Shown: positions 49,101 to 58,079, numbered from the stretch's first letter. The stretch: DNA of 64,000 nucleotides from Halobaculum sp. XH14 (GCF_032116555.1 NZ_CP134949.1:2542001-2606000); one strand, 5' to 3'. Notes: generated by a model not told the origin, from the letters alone. Numbers and translations are program-made.

Positions 49101-50204
49101 TCACTCGGGGTACGTCGGGAGGCGGGCCGAGGACGCGCCGCCTTCGACGAAGGGGAGGGCGACGCGCTCGACGGGGACGTCCTCGCCGTCGATGCGGACG
49201 GACAGGTCCACGGCGTCGGTGCCGAAGTCGACGAACGCGAGGGCGGCGGGCGCGTCGAGCGTCGGCGACTCGGCGGCGCGGGTCACCTCGCCGACCGCGC
49301 CGTCACCGTCGAAGACTGCTGCCCCCGGGTCGGGGAGTTCCTCCGGTCGGAGGCCGACGAGTCGCCGGCTCGGCCGGCCGCGGTTCTCCACCTTCGAGAC
49401 GACCTCCTGGCCGACGAAACAGCCCTTCTCGAAGTCCACCGCGTTGCGGAGGCCGACGACGTTCGGCAGGCGACCCCGGAGCTCCGGCTCGAACCGGGGC
49501 GTCCCGGCCTCCAGGGTGAGCGCGTCCCACGTCTCGTAGCCGAACGGCGCCGAGTTCAGCCCGCGGGTGAGCAGCGTGTCGAACACGTCCGGCGCGTCCG
49601 CTGCCGCACAGATGACCTCGTACCCTTCCTCGCCCAGCGGCGCGTCGGTCGCCACGACCGTGACGCCGATGTCGTCCTCGGGGCCGCCGTCGACCCGCCC
49701 ACGGACGAACGAGAGCTCCGGTTCGGGCGCGCCGGCGCCGTTGAGCACGGAAGCGATCTTCTCGGTCGCCGTGGGACCGTGGACGCCGAACACACCGAAC
49801 TCGTCGCTCGCGTCCCGTAGCTCCACGTCGTCGATGAACACCTTCTCGGACCAGTCCGCGACGAGCGGCTCCGCGCGGTCCGGCGGCGTGAACAACAGCA
49901 GGCGTTCGCCCGCGTTGTACACGTACATGTCCGTCTCGACGGCCCCCTGCGGGTCGAGCAGCAGCGCGTATGTCCCCTCGCCGTCCGCTCCGGGAATCCG
50001 GTTCGAGACGGCGTTGTCGACGAACTCGACCCGGTCCTCGCCCTCGACGACGACAACGCCGTACCCCATCTCGATGGTTCCGACGCCGTTTCGTATCGCA
50101 CGGGCGGCGCTCTCGGGCCGGCCGTAGTTGGCGACGACCTCCCGACCGCCGCGCTCCTCGAACGCCGCGCCGTGGTCCTCGTGGAGGTCTGCGACGAGAC
50201 TCAT
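49101..50204 (-). CDS. YgfZ/IBA57-like folate-binding Fe-S protein
   Basis: A 367-residue protein of the GcvT-like fold. FEKGCFVGQEVVSKVENRGR contains the KGCFxGQE signature of the YgfZ/CAF17/IBA57 group, which uses tetrahydrofolate and the cysteine to support maturation or repair of 4Fe-4S enzymes. The N-terminal region (DRVEFVDNAVSNRIPG, GEGTYALLLDPQGAVETDMY) is also diagnostic. It is thus not a second glycine-cleavage T protein. Start ATG at 50204. It is divergent from nothing close and apparently monocistronic. Confidence 0.88.
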   Translation of the reverse strand: MSLVADLHEDHGAAFEERGGREVVANYGRPESAARAIRNGVGTIEMGYGVVVVEGEDRVEFVDNAVSNRIPGADGEGTYALLLDPQGAVETDMYVYNAGERLLLFTPPDRAEPLVADWSEKVFIDDVELRDASDEFGVFGVHGPTATEKIASVLNGAGAPEPELSFVRGRVDGGPEDDIGVTVVATDAPLGEEGYEVICAAADAPDVFDTLLTRGLNSAPFGYETWDALTLEAGTPRFEPELRGRLPNVVGLRNAVDFEKGCFVGQEVVSKVENRGRPSRRLVGLRPEELPDPGAAVFDGDGAVGEVTRAAESPTLDAPAALAFVDFGTDAVDLSVRIDGEDVPVERVALPFVEGGASSARLPTYPE

Positions 50205-50274
50205 TGCCGGGGATAGGGCCCCCGGGGCAAAAGGACCGCCGTTCGACGGCGACGACGACGTCGCGACCGGCCGG

Positions 50275-50574
50275 TCACAGGCCGAAGCGATCGCGGATGG
50301 CGTCGAGGATGCTTCCGTCCTCCTCGGGAGCCTCGCCGGGGTCCGGGACGACCCGGTTCTCCGGGAAGATGCGGATGCGGTCGCCGTCGTCGTCCACCTC
50401 GATGAGTCCGTCCTCCTTCAGTCTCGCGAGCGCCTCCTCGAGTTCGTCGATTCCGGCGTCGACGCCCGAGCGGAGTTCGAGGACCGTCATCCCGTCCTCC
50501 CGTCGCCCCACGAGGGCGTCCAGCACCGCGACGTCCACGTCCGCCCTGTCGCGGAACTCCGGCCGCGCCTTCAT
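50275..50574 (-). CDS. winged-helix-like protein (99 aa, DUF6432-like)
   Basis: A 99-residue protein starting MKARPEFRDRADVDVAVLDA. Residues about 9-75 follow a MarR/ArsR-like winged-helix pattern (VLDALVGRREDGMTVLELRS, GIDELEEALARLKEDGLIEV) with a beta wing (DDGDRIRIFPENRVV). The tail EDGSILDAIRDRFGL is amphipathic. It resembles the haloarchaeal DUF6432 family by memory. Likely DNA-binding, target unknown. Confidence 0.75.
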   Translation of the reverse strand: MKARPEFRDRADVDVAVLDALVGRREDGMTVLELRSGVDAGIDELEEALARLKEDGLIEVDDDGDRIRIFPENRVVPDPGEAPEEDGSILDAIRDRFGL

Positions 50575-50679
50575 GGGCCGACGTTCAGCGGGCGGCGGTT
50601 TACGTGTACCGGCGGCCCGTATGTCGGGCGTCAGACGCTGAGGGAACCCTTTTGTCCACGAAGCCGGTGGTGGTCGGTA

Positions 50680-52065
50680 ATGGGACTCAGGTGTCTGCTC
50701 GGCCACGACTTCACGGAGCCGTCGACCGAGCGAGAGCGGGAGGAACGGGGGGACGAGGTCATCACTACCATCAGGGAGGTGAAAGAGTGCCGACGCTGTG
50801 GCGAGACCCAGGTCGTCTCCGAGAACACGGAGGTCACGTCGATGGGTGGGGCCGCCGGCGGCGCCGACGCAGGCTCGTGGCAGGCGGGCGCGAGCGCCAC
50901 GGCGGCCGGAACCTCGGACGCCACGGACGGGACCGGCGACGCCGGGAACGTCATCGACGAGGCCGAATCCGCAGGCGGGGACGCAACCGGGACTGCCGCC
51001 GAACACACGAGCGAGGGGCCGACGGAACCGACGGGAGAATCGACCTCGACGCCGTCGTCGGCGGACGAGGGGTTCGACCATCCGCGGGGCGACCCGGGCG
51101 ACGTCGACCCGTCGGTCGAGGACGACGCCGAGATCATCAGGGACGGTCCCGCCGGCGAGACGCCCCCGAAGTCGGCCGACGGATCGGCGAACCAGTCGAA
51201 TCAGCCCGCCAGGCAGTCGGCCGAGCCGACGGCGGACGAGGAACCCTCCACCGAACGGGGCCACGGCGAGTGGCCCGACTCCGACCGGCCCGCGGCCGAC
51301 ACCCCGTCGGGCCGGGAGTCGGACGAGTCCGCCCCCGGGTGGCCCGATCCGGACGCCAGCGCCGACGCGGCTGCCGATTCGCAGGCCGAGGGGCGCGACG
51401 TGGAGGACGCGGCGGCATCGGAGGCGCGCTCGGGCGTGGCTTCCGACACGGAACGGCAGGCCGGGGACGCCGGCGCGCCGACCCCTGCGGGCGAGGAGGA
51501 CGCGGAGTTCATCGACGCCGACGAGTCGGAGCCGACGGCCGAATGGCCCGAACAGGCGGGCGAGGACGAGGGGTTCGACGCCGAGGTCAGCGACGGGCGA
51601 CCGGACGAGAACGTCACCGTGGACGGCAACCTCACCCCGCGGGTCGACCCGAACGCCGAGGTCGACGACGACGCGGAGTTCATCGAAGCGTCCTCCGACG
51701 CGACCGGATCGTCCGACGGGCGACCGCGCGAGGATGGGGTCGGCCGCTCGGCCGGCGAGCCCGAAACGAACGGGGCCGCGGGCTCGGCGAACGCGGCCGA
51801 CCGATCCGGACCGGCCGGGGGTGCCGGCCAGTCCCCCGGTTCCCCGACGTCGACGCCCGAACACGCCAAGAACGGGGGCGGCGCGACGGGCGAGCGGTCG
51901 GGGCCGACCCACGACGTCGAACTCCGGACGACCGTCGACGACCGGGCCAGGGAGTACCGCTGTCCCGAGTGCGGCAAGCGCGAGCCGGTCGGCGCCTCCT
52001 CGATGCGCGCGGGCGACATCTGTCCCGAGTGCAAGCGCGGCTACATCGAGGAGCACGAACTGTAA
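50680..52065 (+). CDS. large acidic, disordered protein with terminal zinc ribbons (DUF7093-like)
   Basis: A 461-residue protein with an unusual plan. Residues 1-53 hold a first ribbon (LGHDFTEPSTERE, VKECRRCGETQ), about 350 residues follow of low-complexity Asp/Glu/Ser/Gly/Pro/Ala sequence including three near-copies of a DDAEFIxA/EDAEFIDA/DDAEIIRD motif, and the C-terminus has two CPEC-type knuckles (YRCPECGKREPVGASS and GDICPECKRGYIEEHEL). The small domains bind zinc; the middle is probably disordered in high salt. Function unknown. Confidence 0.8.
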   Translation: MGLRCLLGHDFTEPSTEREREERGDEVITTIREVKECRRCGETQVVSENTEVTSMGGAAGGADAGSWQAGASATAAGTSDATDGTGDAGNVIDEAESAGGDATGTAAEHTSEGPTEPTGESTSTPSSADEGFDHPRGDPGDVDPSVEDDAEIIRDGPAGETPPKSADGSANQSNQPARQSAEPTADEEPSTERGHGEWPDSDRPAADTPSGRESDESAPGWPDPDASADAAADSQAEGRDVEDAAASEARSGVASDTERQAGDAGAPTPAGEEDAEFIDADESEPTAEWPEQAGEDEGFDAEVSDGRPDENVTVDGNLTPRVDPNAEVDDDAEFIEASSDATGSSDGRPREDGVGRSAGEPETNGAAGSANAADRSGPAGGAGQSPGSPTSTPEHAKNGGGATGERSGPTHDVELRTTVDDRAREYRCPECGKREPVGASSMRAGDICPECKRGYIEEHEL

Positions 52066-52200
52066 CGGCCGGGCGACCACGGACGGTCGACGATTCTCGT
52101 GTTCGGTCCACGACCGACGAGTCTCGACTCCGGCGCGTCAGGTCCCTCTCGCCGGGCGTCTGACGAAACTCGTTTAGGGCCCCCTGCCGAATCCCCGTCC

Positions 52201-52584
52201 ATGAAGGAGTACAAGATGCGACGGGGGGAACACCTCGAAGACCGGATGCCGGACCTGAAAGCCGAGATCGAAGAGCGATTCGGCACCGTCTCGGGCACCG
52301 ACGAGTTCAACGGTCACGAGCTGTACGTCGTCGAGGACCCGGACAACCCGGTGTTCGAGCGCGTCGTCGCCGGCCCGGCCGCCTACTCGGGGAAGAAGGA
52401 CAAGCTCGCGGTCCACTTCGAGGAGCGGCCGGCCGAGGACGTCATCGCCGAGGGCAACGCCGACGCCGCCGCGGACGCGGTGGACGCCAAGAACTCCTTC
52501 CTGCTCGACGCGACGGGCCGGGACGCGAAGTCCCGCCGCGACTCGCTGAAGCGCGAGGTCGAGGACGACGCGCCCGACTACTGA
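52201..52584 (+). CDS. DUF5611-like protein (127 aa)
   Basis: A 127-residue soluble protein starting MKEYKMRRGEHLEDRMPDLK. ELYVVEDPDNPVFERVVAGP and YSGKKDKLAVHFEERPAEDV are consistent with a small alpha/beta domain; the C-terminus is helical (AVDAKNSFLLDATGRDAKSR). Recalled as DUF5611, function unknown. The preceding tttaggg near 52171-52178 may be its promoter. Confidence 0.75.
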   Translation: MKEYKMRRGEHLEDRMPDLKAEIEERFGTVSGTDEFNGHELYVVEDPDNPVFERVVAGPAAYSGKKDKLAVHFEERPAEDVIAEGNADAAADAVDAKNSFLLDATGRDAKSRRDSLKREVEDDAPDY

Positions 52585-53075
52585 TTCCTCGGTGAGTTTT
52601 CGGTTCCCGATCCGCCCATCCTCGATACCGTCACAGGTGACGTGACGACCGTCTCGAAAGCCTCCACGGGCATCGACTCGTGCGGCCGCTGTCGTTCGAG
52701 AATCGAAGCCTCACGTGCTGCTGTCGGATTTCGGCCGAACCCGACTGCTGACCGGAAACGGGTGGTCTCCGTACCGACGAAAAACGTTCACATCTTCGAA
52801 CCACGCGCCTCGGGCGCTCGCTTCGCTCGCGCCCTGCGTTGCTGTGGCGCCCGTCTCTCCTACGCGTTCGCTCGCCCCTCCGGGGCTCGCCGTCGCGCGG
52901 GCCACCGCCATCGGTCCCTGCTCGACCCACGACGACCGGCCGGCGCGGCCGATTTCCCCCGACACTCGGCCACGAACCACCCCAAAGCTGACCACTCCGG
53001 CCGGAACTCCCGCCGGAGTCCGACAGTTCGATGGAAAGGGATATGGGCCGAAGCCGACCACGTTCCACCAAGAGA
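52585..53075. other. 491-base intergenic region with repeat-element sequence
   Basis: No gene seen. GTCTCGAAAGCCTCC at 52651-52665 matches the conserved end of the intergenic element. Palindromic stretches such as gggcgctcgcttcgctcgcgccc (about 52812-52834) and cgttcgctcgcccctccggggctcg follow. A gggatatgg near 53038 is a likely TATA region for leuS (start at 53076). Confidence 0.5.
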
Positions 53076-55778
53076 ATGTCCGACGAGGGATACGACCACG
53101 CCGCGGTCGAGCGACGCTGGCAGGCGGCGTGGGACGAGGCCGACGCGTATCGGACGCCCGACGAGGTCGAAGACCCCACCTACGTCCTGGGGATGTACCC
53201 GTACCCGTCCGGCCAGCTTCACATGGGCCACGTCCGCAACTACACCATCACGGACGCGTACGCCCGGTTCCGCAGAATGCGCGGCGACGAGGTGCTCCAC
53301 CCGATGGGGTGGGACGCGTTCGGCCTGCCCGCCGAGAACGCCGCCAAGGAGCGCGACACGAACCCCCGCGACTGGACGGTCGACTGCATCGAGACGATGA
53401 AGGGCCAGATGGAGTCGATGGGCTTCGGCTACGACTGGGACCGGGAGGTCACCACCTGCACGCCCGAGTACTACCGCTGGAACCAGTGGCTGTTCCGCCG
53501 CTTCCACGAGGAGGGCCTGGTCGCGCGGGAGGCCGCCGAGGTGAACTGGTGTCCCACCTGCGAGACCGTGCTGGCCGACGAGCAGGTCGAGGGTGGCGAC
53601 GCCGAGGGCCCCGGCGCACACGGGAACTGCTGGCGCTGTGGCACGGCCGTCCAGCGCCGCGAACTGGAGCAGTGGTTCCTGAAGATCACCGAGTACGCCG
53701 ACGAACTGCTGGAGGACATCGACGACCTGGAGGGATGGCCCGACAGCGTCCGCCAGATGCAGCGCAACTGGATCGGCCGCCAGGAGGGCTCGCGCGTCTC
53801 GTTCGGCGTCGAGGGCCACGGCCCCGTCGAGGCGTTCACCACCCGCCTGGACACGATCTTCGGCGCGACGTTCTTCGCGCTGGCACCCGACCACCCCATC
53901 TCCGAGGAACTGGCCGCCGAGGACGACGACGTCCGCCGGTTCATCGAGGAGGAGGCCGACCCCGACGGCGACGAGCCGAACGGCGTCCGCACCGACCTGA
54001 CCGCGACCAACCCCGCGACCGGCGAGGCGGTCCCCGTGTTCGTGGCGGACTTCGTCCTCTCGGACGTCGGCACGGGCGCGCTGATGGGCGTGCCCGGCCA
54101 CGACGACCGCGACCACGCGTTCGCCTCGTCGATGGGCGTCGACGTCGTGCCGGTCGTCGCGCCGAAGCCGTCCGACGGCAAAGCCCCGGAAGCACCCGAC
54201 GTGAGCGAGTCGGCGTTCACCGACGACGGCGTGCTGGTGAACAGCGGCGACTACGACGGTCTGCCCTCGGCCAAGGCGCGCGAGGAACTGACCGCCGACG
54301 TCGACTCCGCCGAGTTCCACACCCAGTACCGGCTGCGCGACTGGGGCATCTCCCGGCAGCGCTACTGGGGCACTCCCATCCCGGTGGTCAACTGCGAGGA
54401 GTGCGGCCCGGTGCTGGTGCCCGACGAGGACCTGCCGGTCGAACTGCCCGAGTTCATCAACACGACCGGGAACCCGCTGGACGCCGCCGAGGCGTGGAAG
54501 CACGTCGCGTGCCCGGAGTGTGGCGGCGACGCCGTCCGCGAGACGGACACGATGGACACGTTCGTCGACTCCTCGTGGTACTTCCTGCGCTACGTCTCGC
54601 CCGACCTGGAGACGGCGCCGTTCGACGTCGAGCGCGCGAACGACTGGATGCCAGTCGAGCAGTACGTCGGCGGCATCGAGCACGCCGTGATGCACCTGCT
54701 GTACTCGCGGTTCGTCACGAAGGTCGTCGCGGACATGGACATGCTGGAGCACCGCGAACCGTTCGAGAACCTGCTGGCCCAGGGGATGGTCCAGCTGGAG
54801 GGCGAGAAGATGTCGAAGTCGAAGGGCAACACCGTCTCCCCCCAGCGCATCGTCGAGGAGTACGGCGCCGACACCGCCCGCCTGTTCATCATGCAGGCCG
54901 CCCAGCCCGAGCGCGCGTTCGACTGGTCCGAGGAGGGCGTCCGCTCGACGTACCGCTTCCTGACCCGGCTGACCGAGCTGACGTCGTGGTTCGCCGACGG
55001 GCCCGGCGGCGGAGCCGGGAGCGGAAACGGCGCCGACGACCCGGTCGCGGCGTACGTCCGGAGCGAGGCGGACGCGACCGTCGCCGTCGCCACCGAGGAC
55101 TACGATGACCTGACGTTCAACACCGCGTTGCGGGAGGCGCAGGGACTGGTCGGCACGCTCCGGTCCTACCGCGAGTACGCCGGCGAGCGCGGCGAGCCGG
55201 TCCACGCGGACACCTTCGAGCGGGCGCTGACGACGGCCGTGAAGCTGCTGGCGCCCGTCGCGCCCCACGTCGCCGAGGAGCTGTACGACGACCTGGGCGG
55301 CGACGGCTTCGTCGTCGACGCCGACTGGCCCGAACCCGCGGGCGAGGTGGAGGACGCCGACGAGCGCCGTCGCCTGGTGGAGAACACCCGCGAGGACGTC
55401 CGTCAGATCGTCGACGTCGCGGACATCACCGACCCGGAGCGCATCGACGTCGTGATCGCCCCCGAGTGGAAGCACCGCGCGCTGGAGATCGCCCTGGAGA
55501 GCGACGCGCCGAACCTGATCTCGGAGCTCATGCAGGAGGACGAAATTCGGGAGCAGGGCGACGCTGCGGCCTCATACGGCCAGGACCTGCAGGCGGAGCG
55601 CGAGGCGCTGCGGCCCGCGATGGTGCCCGACCGAGAGTACGAGTCGCTTGAGGAGGCGGCCTGGTTGATCGAGCGCGAGTTCGACGCGCCGGTCCGCGTC
55701 CTGCGCGCCGGGGAGGTGGCGGACGACCTGGCGAACGAGGCGGACCCGGGCCGGCCGGCCATCGACATCGAGGAGTAG
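53076..55778 (+). CDS. leuS: leucyl-tRNA synthetase (bacterial type)
   Basis: A 900-residue class I synthetase that charges tRNA-Leu. HMGH is at residues 49-52 (PYPSGQLHMGHVRNYT), and KMSKS (578-582) is in EGEKMSKSKGNTVSPQR. The editing (CP1) domain lies in between and includes AFTTRLDTIFGATF and SDVGTGALMGVPGHDDRD with the editing aspartate. The bacterial wording is well known in haloarchaea, where the ancestral archaeal enzyme was replaced by transfer. I start at MSDEGYDHAAVERRW (53076); an upstream in-frame ATG would add a basic extension. A TATA-like box lies 38 bases upstream. Confidence 0.95.
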   Translation: MSDEGYDHAAVERRWQAAWDEADAYRTPDEVEDPTYVLGMYPYPSGQLHMGHVRNYTITDAYARFRRMRGDEVLHPMGWDAFGLPAENAAKERDTNPRDWTVDCIETMKGQMESMGFGYDWDREVTTCTPEYYRWNQWLFRRFHEEGLVAREAAEVNWCPTCETVLADEQVEGGDAEGPGAHGNCWRCGTAVQRRELEQWFLKITEYADELLEDIDDLEGWPDSVRQMQRNWIGRQEGSRVSFGVEGHGPVEAFTTRLDTIFGATFFALAPDHPISEELAAEDDDVRRFIEEEADPDGDEPNGVRTDLTATNPATGEAVPVFVADFVLSDVGTGALMGVPGHDDRDHAFASSMGVDVVPVVAPKPSDGKAPEAPDVSESAFTDDGVLVNSGDYDGLPSAKAREELTADVDSAEFHTQYRLRDWGISRQRYWGTPIPVVNCEECGPVLVPDEDLPVELPEFINTTGNPLDAAEAWKHVACPECGGDAVRETDTMDTFVDSSWYFLRYVSPDLETAPFDVERANDWMPVEQYVGGIEHAVMHLLYSRFVTKVVADMDMLEHREPFENLLAQGMVQLEGEKMSKSKGNTVSPQRIVEEYGADTARLFIMQAAQPERAFDWSEEGVRSTYRFLTRLTELTSWFADGPGGGAGSGNGADDPVAAYVRSEADATVAVATEDYDDLTFNTALREAQGLVGTLRSYREYAGERGEPVHADTFERALTTAVKLLAPVAPHVAEELYDDLGGDGFVVDADWPEPAGEVEDADERRRLVENTREDVRQIVDVADITDPERIDVVIAPEWKHRALEIALESDAPNLISELMQEDEIREQGDAAASYGQDLQAEREALRPAMVPDREYESLEEAAWLIEREFDAPVRVLRAGEVADDLANEADPGRPAIDIEE

Positions 55779-55842
55779 CGGCCCGTCGCGAGCGAGCGGG
55801 CGGAGCAGTCTGCGGAAAACGGGCGTCAAAACGGTCGAAACC

Positions 55843-55947
55843 GTGACGTTCGAGGGGGTCACCCTCGACGTTGCCCCGCCCAAGCGCGGCGGCGACCTGC
55901 CGGCGGGGTGGCGCGAGGCGGTCGCGCGGGCCGCCGATGGGGTGTGA
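55843..55947 (+). CDS. possible 34-residue ORF after leuS
   Basis: A GTG-led 34-codon frame, MTFEGVTLDVAPPKRGGDLP and so on to AADGV. Codon third positions are GC-rich and the sequence is not low-complexity, but there is no promoter or ribosome site. It could be chance, a decayed gene or a microprotein. Confidence 0.25.
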   Translation: MTFEGVTLDVAPPKRGGDLPAGWREAVARAADGV

Positions 55948-56016
55948 TTCGGCCGAACCGGGTCCTGCCGGTGCCGGACCGGCCGACGCCAACCGGCGTC
56001 GGTCGGGTCGTCCCGC

Positions 56017-56457
56017 CTACTCCACGTCGATGTGGTGGTCCTCGCCCTCCTCCTCCTCGACGTGAACCCGCGGGAGGGTGACGGTGAGCACGCCGTTCGT
56101 GAACGTCGCGCTCGCGTCGTCCTCGCGGACCTCGTCGGGAAGGCGGATGCGCCGGTGGACGGACTCGGCGCGGCGCTCGCGACGTACCCAGGCGTCCTCC
56201 CCGCCACGCTCGTCCGCCTCGATCTCACGCTCGGCGGCGATGCCCAGCGTGTCACCGCGCACGGTCAGGTCGATGTCCTCCTTCTCGAACCCGGGGAGGT
56301 CGACCACGACGACGAGTTCGTCGTCGTACTCGGCGACGTCGACGGCGGGGCCCTCGATGCAGGCCATCGGGTCGAAGCCGCCCCACGTCTGGTCGAACTG
56401 GCGGGACATTCGGTCGAACATTCGGTTCATGTCGTCGAAGGGGGTCATGCGAGTCAT
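56017..56457 (-). CDS. Hsp20/alpha-crystallin small heat-shock protein
   Basis: A 146-residue Hsp20. The core strands VAEYDDELVVVVDLPGFEKE, RGDTLGIAAEREI, RRIRLPDEVREDDASATF and TNGVLTVTLPR are in order. N-terminal region is methionine/arginine-rich (MTRMTPFDDMNRMFDRMSRQ), typical of a mobile N-terminus. C-terminal extension is acidic and His-containing (EEEEGEDHHIDVE). It precedes another Hsp20 on the same strand after 157 bases. Cytoplasmic holdase; expression is probably heat-regulated. Confidence 0.92.
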   Translation of the reverse strand: MTRMTPFDDMNRMFDRMSRQFDQTWGGFDPMACIEGPAVDVAEYDDELVVVVDLPGFEKEDIDLTVRGDTLGIAAEREIEADERGGEDAWVRRERRAESVHRRIRLPDEVREDDASATFTNGVLTVTLPRVHVEEEEGEDHHIDVE

Positions 56458-56614
56458 CGTCGTTTCACCGGTCCAATAGAGGGTCGCCGAGGTATTAACC
56501 GTAGCTGGACGTTAGATAGCCAATCGCACGGCTCGTGGCCGCTATCCGTCTTTGAGACCACCTGAGTCGACTCGGAAAACTGCCCGTAACTCGGCCGGCC
56601 CGTGGCGAGCGCCG

Positions 56615-57061
56615 TTACGCCACGTCGATCCGCGTGCCGCCGTCCCCGTCGCCGGTTTCCTTCGGGAACGTGACGGTGAGCACGCCGCTGGTGTACTCCG
56701 CGTCGGCGTCCTCCTCCACTACGTCCTCCGGAAGGCGCAGTCGGCGGGTGACGCGGCTCCGCGTGCGTTCCCGGCGGTGGTAGCGTCGCTCGTCGGCCTC
56801 GTCGCTCTCCTCGCGCTCCTCCTCCCGCTCCGCCGAGAGGGTGAGTTCCCGGCCCGCGACGGTCACGTCGATCTCGTCGGTCTCGAACCCGGGCAGGTCG
56901 GCGACGACGACGACCTCGTCGTCCGTCTCGGCAACGTCGACGTCGACGTCGCCGACGAACTCGCCCTCGAACTGGCGGCTCAGCTCCTCCAGTTCCTCGT
57001 TCATCCGGTCGAACACGCTCTCGATGTCCTCGAACGCGTCGAAGGGGCTGCGTCGGGGCAT
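56615..57061 (-). CDS. Hsp20/alpha-crystallin small heat-shock protein
   Basis: A 148-residue Hsp20 with MPRRSPFDAFEDIESVFDRM, VAETDDEVVVVADLPGFETD, RELTLSAEREEE, RRLRLPEDVVEEDADAEY and TSGVLTVTFPKE. It differs from the neighbouring copy (56017-56457) over most of its length, so the pair is not a recent duplication. A basic insert (RRYHRRERTRSR) sits between the strands. It is immediately downstream of pheA on the same strand with a repeat tract between. Confidence 0.92.
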   Translation of the reverse strand: MPRRSPFDAFEDIESVFDRMNEELEELSRQFEGEFVGDVDVDVAETDDEVVVVADLPGFETDEIDVTVAGRELTLSAEREEEREESDEADERRYHRRERTRSRVTRRLRLPEDVVEEDADAEYTSGVLTVTFPKETGDGDGGTRIDVA

Positions 57062-57171
57062 ACCCCATCTCGGCCGCGATTCCTCTTGAATCTTGTCGCA
57101 ACCGGTGGGACGGATTGGGGCGGGGGAAAGCCCGAACGGCCGGTCATCGGCTCCGCCCCCGTCCGCCCCGC

Positions 57172-57271
57172 GTCCGCCTACTCCACGACGCGTCAGCTAC
57201 TCTACGATGCGTCCGTCTATTCCACGACGCGTCCACACTACCCGACGATATGTCCGCCTACTCCACCACGT
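57172..57271. repeat. 20-base imperfect tandem repeat over the end of pheA, five copies
   Basis: Units start at 57172, 57192, 57211, 57231 and 57252 (19-21 bases each) with plus-strand consensus GTCCGyCTACTCCACGACGC. The unit at 57252 contains the pheA stop codon (57258-57260) and the codons for Val-Val-Glu; the other four are serial copies just downstream of the gene. Each copy keeps CTA, i.e. TAG on the coding strand. Confidence 0.8.
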
Positions 57272-58079
57272 GCTCGGTGTCGTACGAGCCCAGCACCCGG
57301 ACCCAGCCGTTCGAGGCAAGCTCCTCCACGTCGGCCAGCGCCGCCCGGGTGCGCTCCTCGTAGAGGCCCGCCTCGAAGTCGACGTGGAAGAGGTAGTCGC
57401 CGAGTCGGTCGCCGCTCGGCCGCGACTCGATGCGCGTGAGGTTGATGTCCCGATCCGCGAACGCCGACAGCAGTTCCAGCAGGAGTCCGGGGTAGTTCGC
57501 GCTCGGGTACACGACGATGGAGGTCTTTCCGCCCGCATCCGTGCGTTCCGACGCCGGCGCGATGACGAGGAACCGGGTCGCGTTCGACGAGCGGTCCTGG
57601 ATGTCCTCGGCCAGCAGCTCCAGGGCCACCCCACCGTCGTCCGGCTCCGCGGTCGCCGGATGCCCGATCCCCGCCACCGTGGGGTCCTCGCGTGCCCGCT
57701 CGACGCCGCGGGCCGTGGAGGCGACCGCCTCGTGGTCGACGTCGGGGTACTCCCGTTCGAGGAAGTCGCGGCACTGCGCGAGCGCCTGCGAGTGGGACGC
57801 CACCACCGAGAACTCGTCGGACTGGGCGAGCAAGCCGTGTCGGATCGGCGTGACGACCTCGCGGACGACCGCGACCTCGCCCCGGGAGAGCGCGTCGAGG
57901 CTCTCCGAGACGCTGCCCTCGATGCTGTTCTCGACCGGGACGACGCCGCGCTCTGCCTCGCCGTCGGCGACCGCCTCGACGATGGCCGTGACGGACTCGC
58001 GGAACGTCACGTCCTCCGCCACGGACCGGGCCGCACGGTGGGAGTAGGTTCCGGTCGGCCCGAGGGTGACTGCCTGCAT
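57258..58079 (-). CDS. pheA: prephenate dehydratase
   Basis: A 273-residue monofunctional prephenate dehydratase, turning prephenate into phenylpyruvate for phenylalanine synthesis. Catalytic-domain segments VTLGPTGTYSHRAARSV, VVPVENSIEGSV, VASTARGVERAREDPTVAGI and SNATRFLVIA (with the Thr-Arg-Phe motif) are intact. A C-terminal ACT domain (TSIVVYPSANYPGLLLELLS, NLTRIESRPSGDRLGDYLFH) should bind phenylalanine for feedback control. The last codons and stop are serially duplicated downstream. No other aromatic gene is adjacent. Confidence 0.95.
   Translation of the reverse strand: MQAVTLGPTGTYSHRAARSVAEDVTFRESVTAIVEAVADGEAERGVVPVENSIEGSVSESLDALSRGEVAVVREVVTPIRHGLLAQSDEFSVVASHSQALAQCRDFLEREYPDVDHEAVASTARGVERAREDPTVAGIGHPATAEPDDGGVALELLAEDIQDRSSNATRFLVIAPASERTDAGGKTSIVVYPSANYPGLLLELLSAFADRDINLTRIESRPSGDRLGDYLFHVDFEAGLYEERTRAALADVEELASNGWVRVLGSYDTEHVVE

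Noticed and set aside
49101-50204. Second glycine-cleavage T protein
   Set aside because: Although the fold is GcvT-like, the KGCFVGQE motif identifies the YgfZ/IBA57 group.
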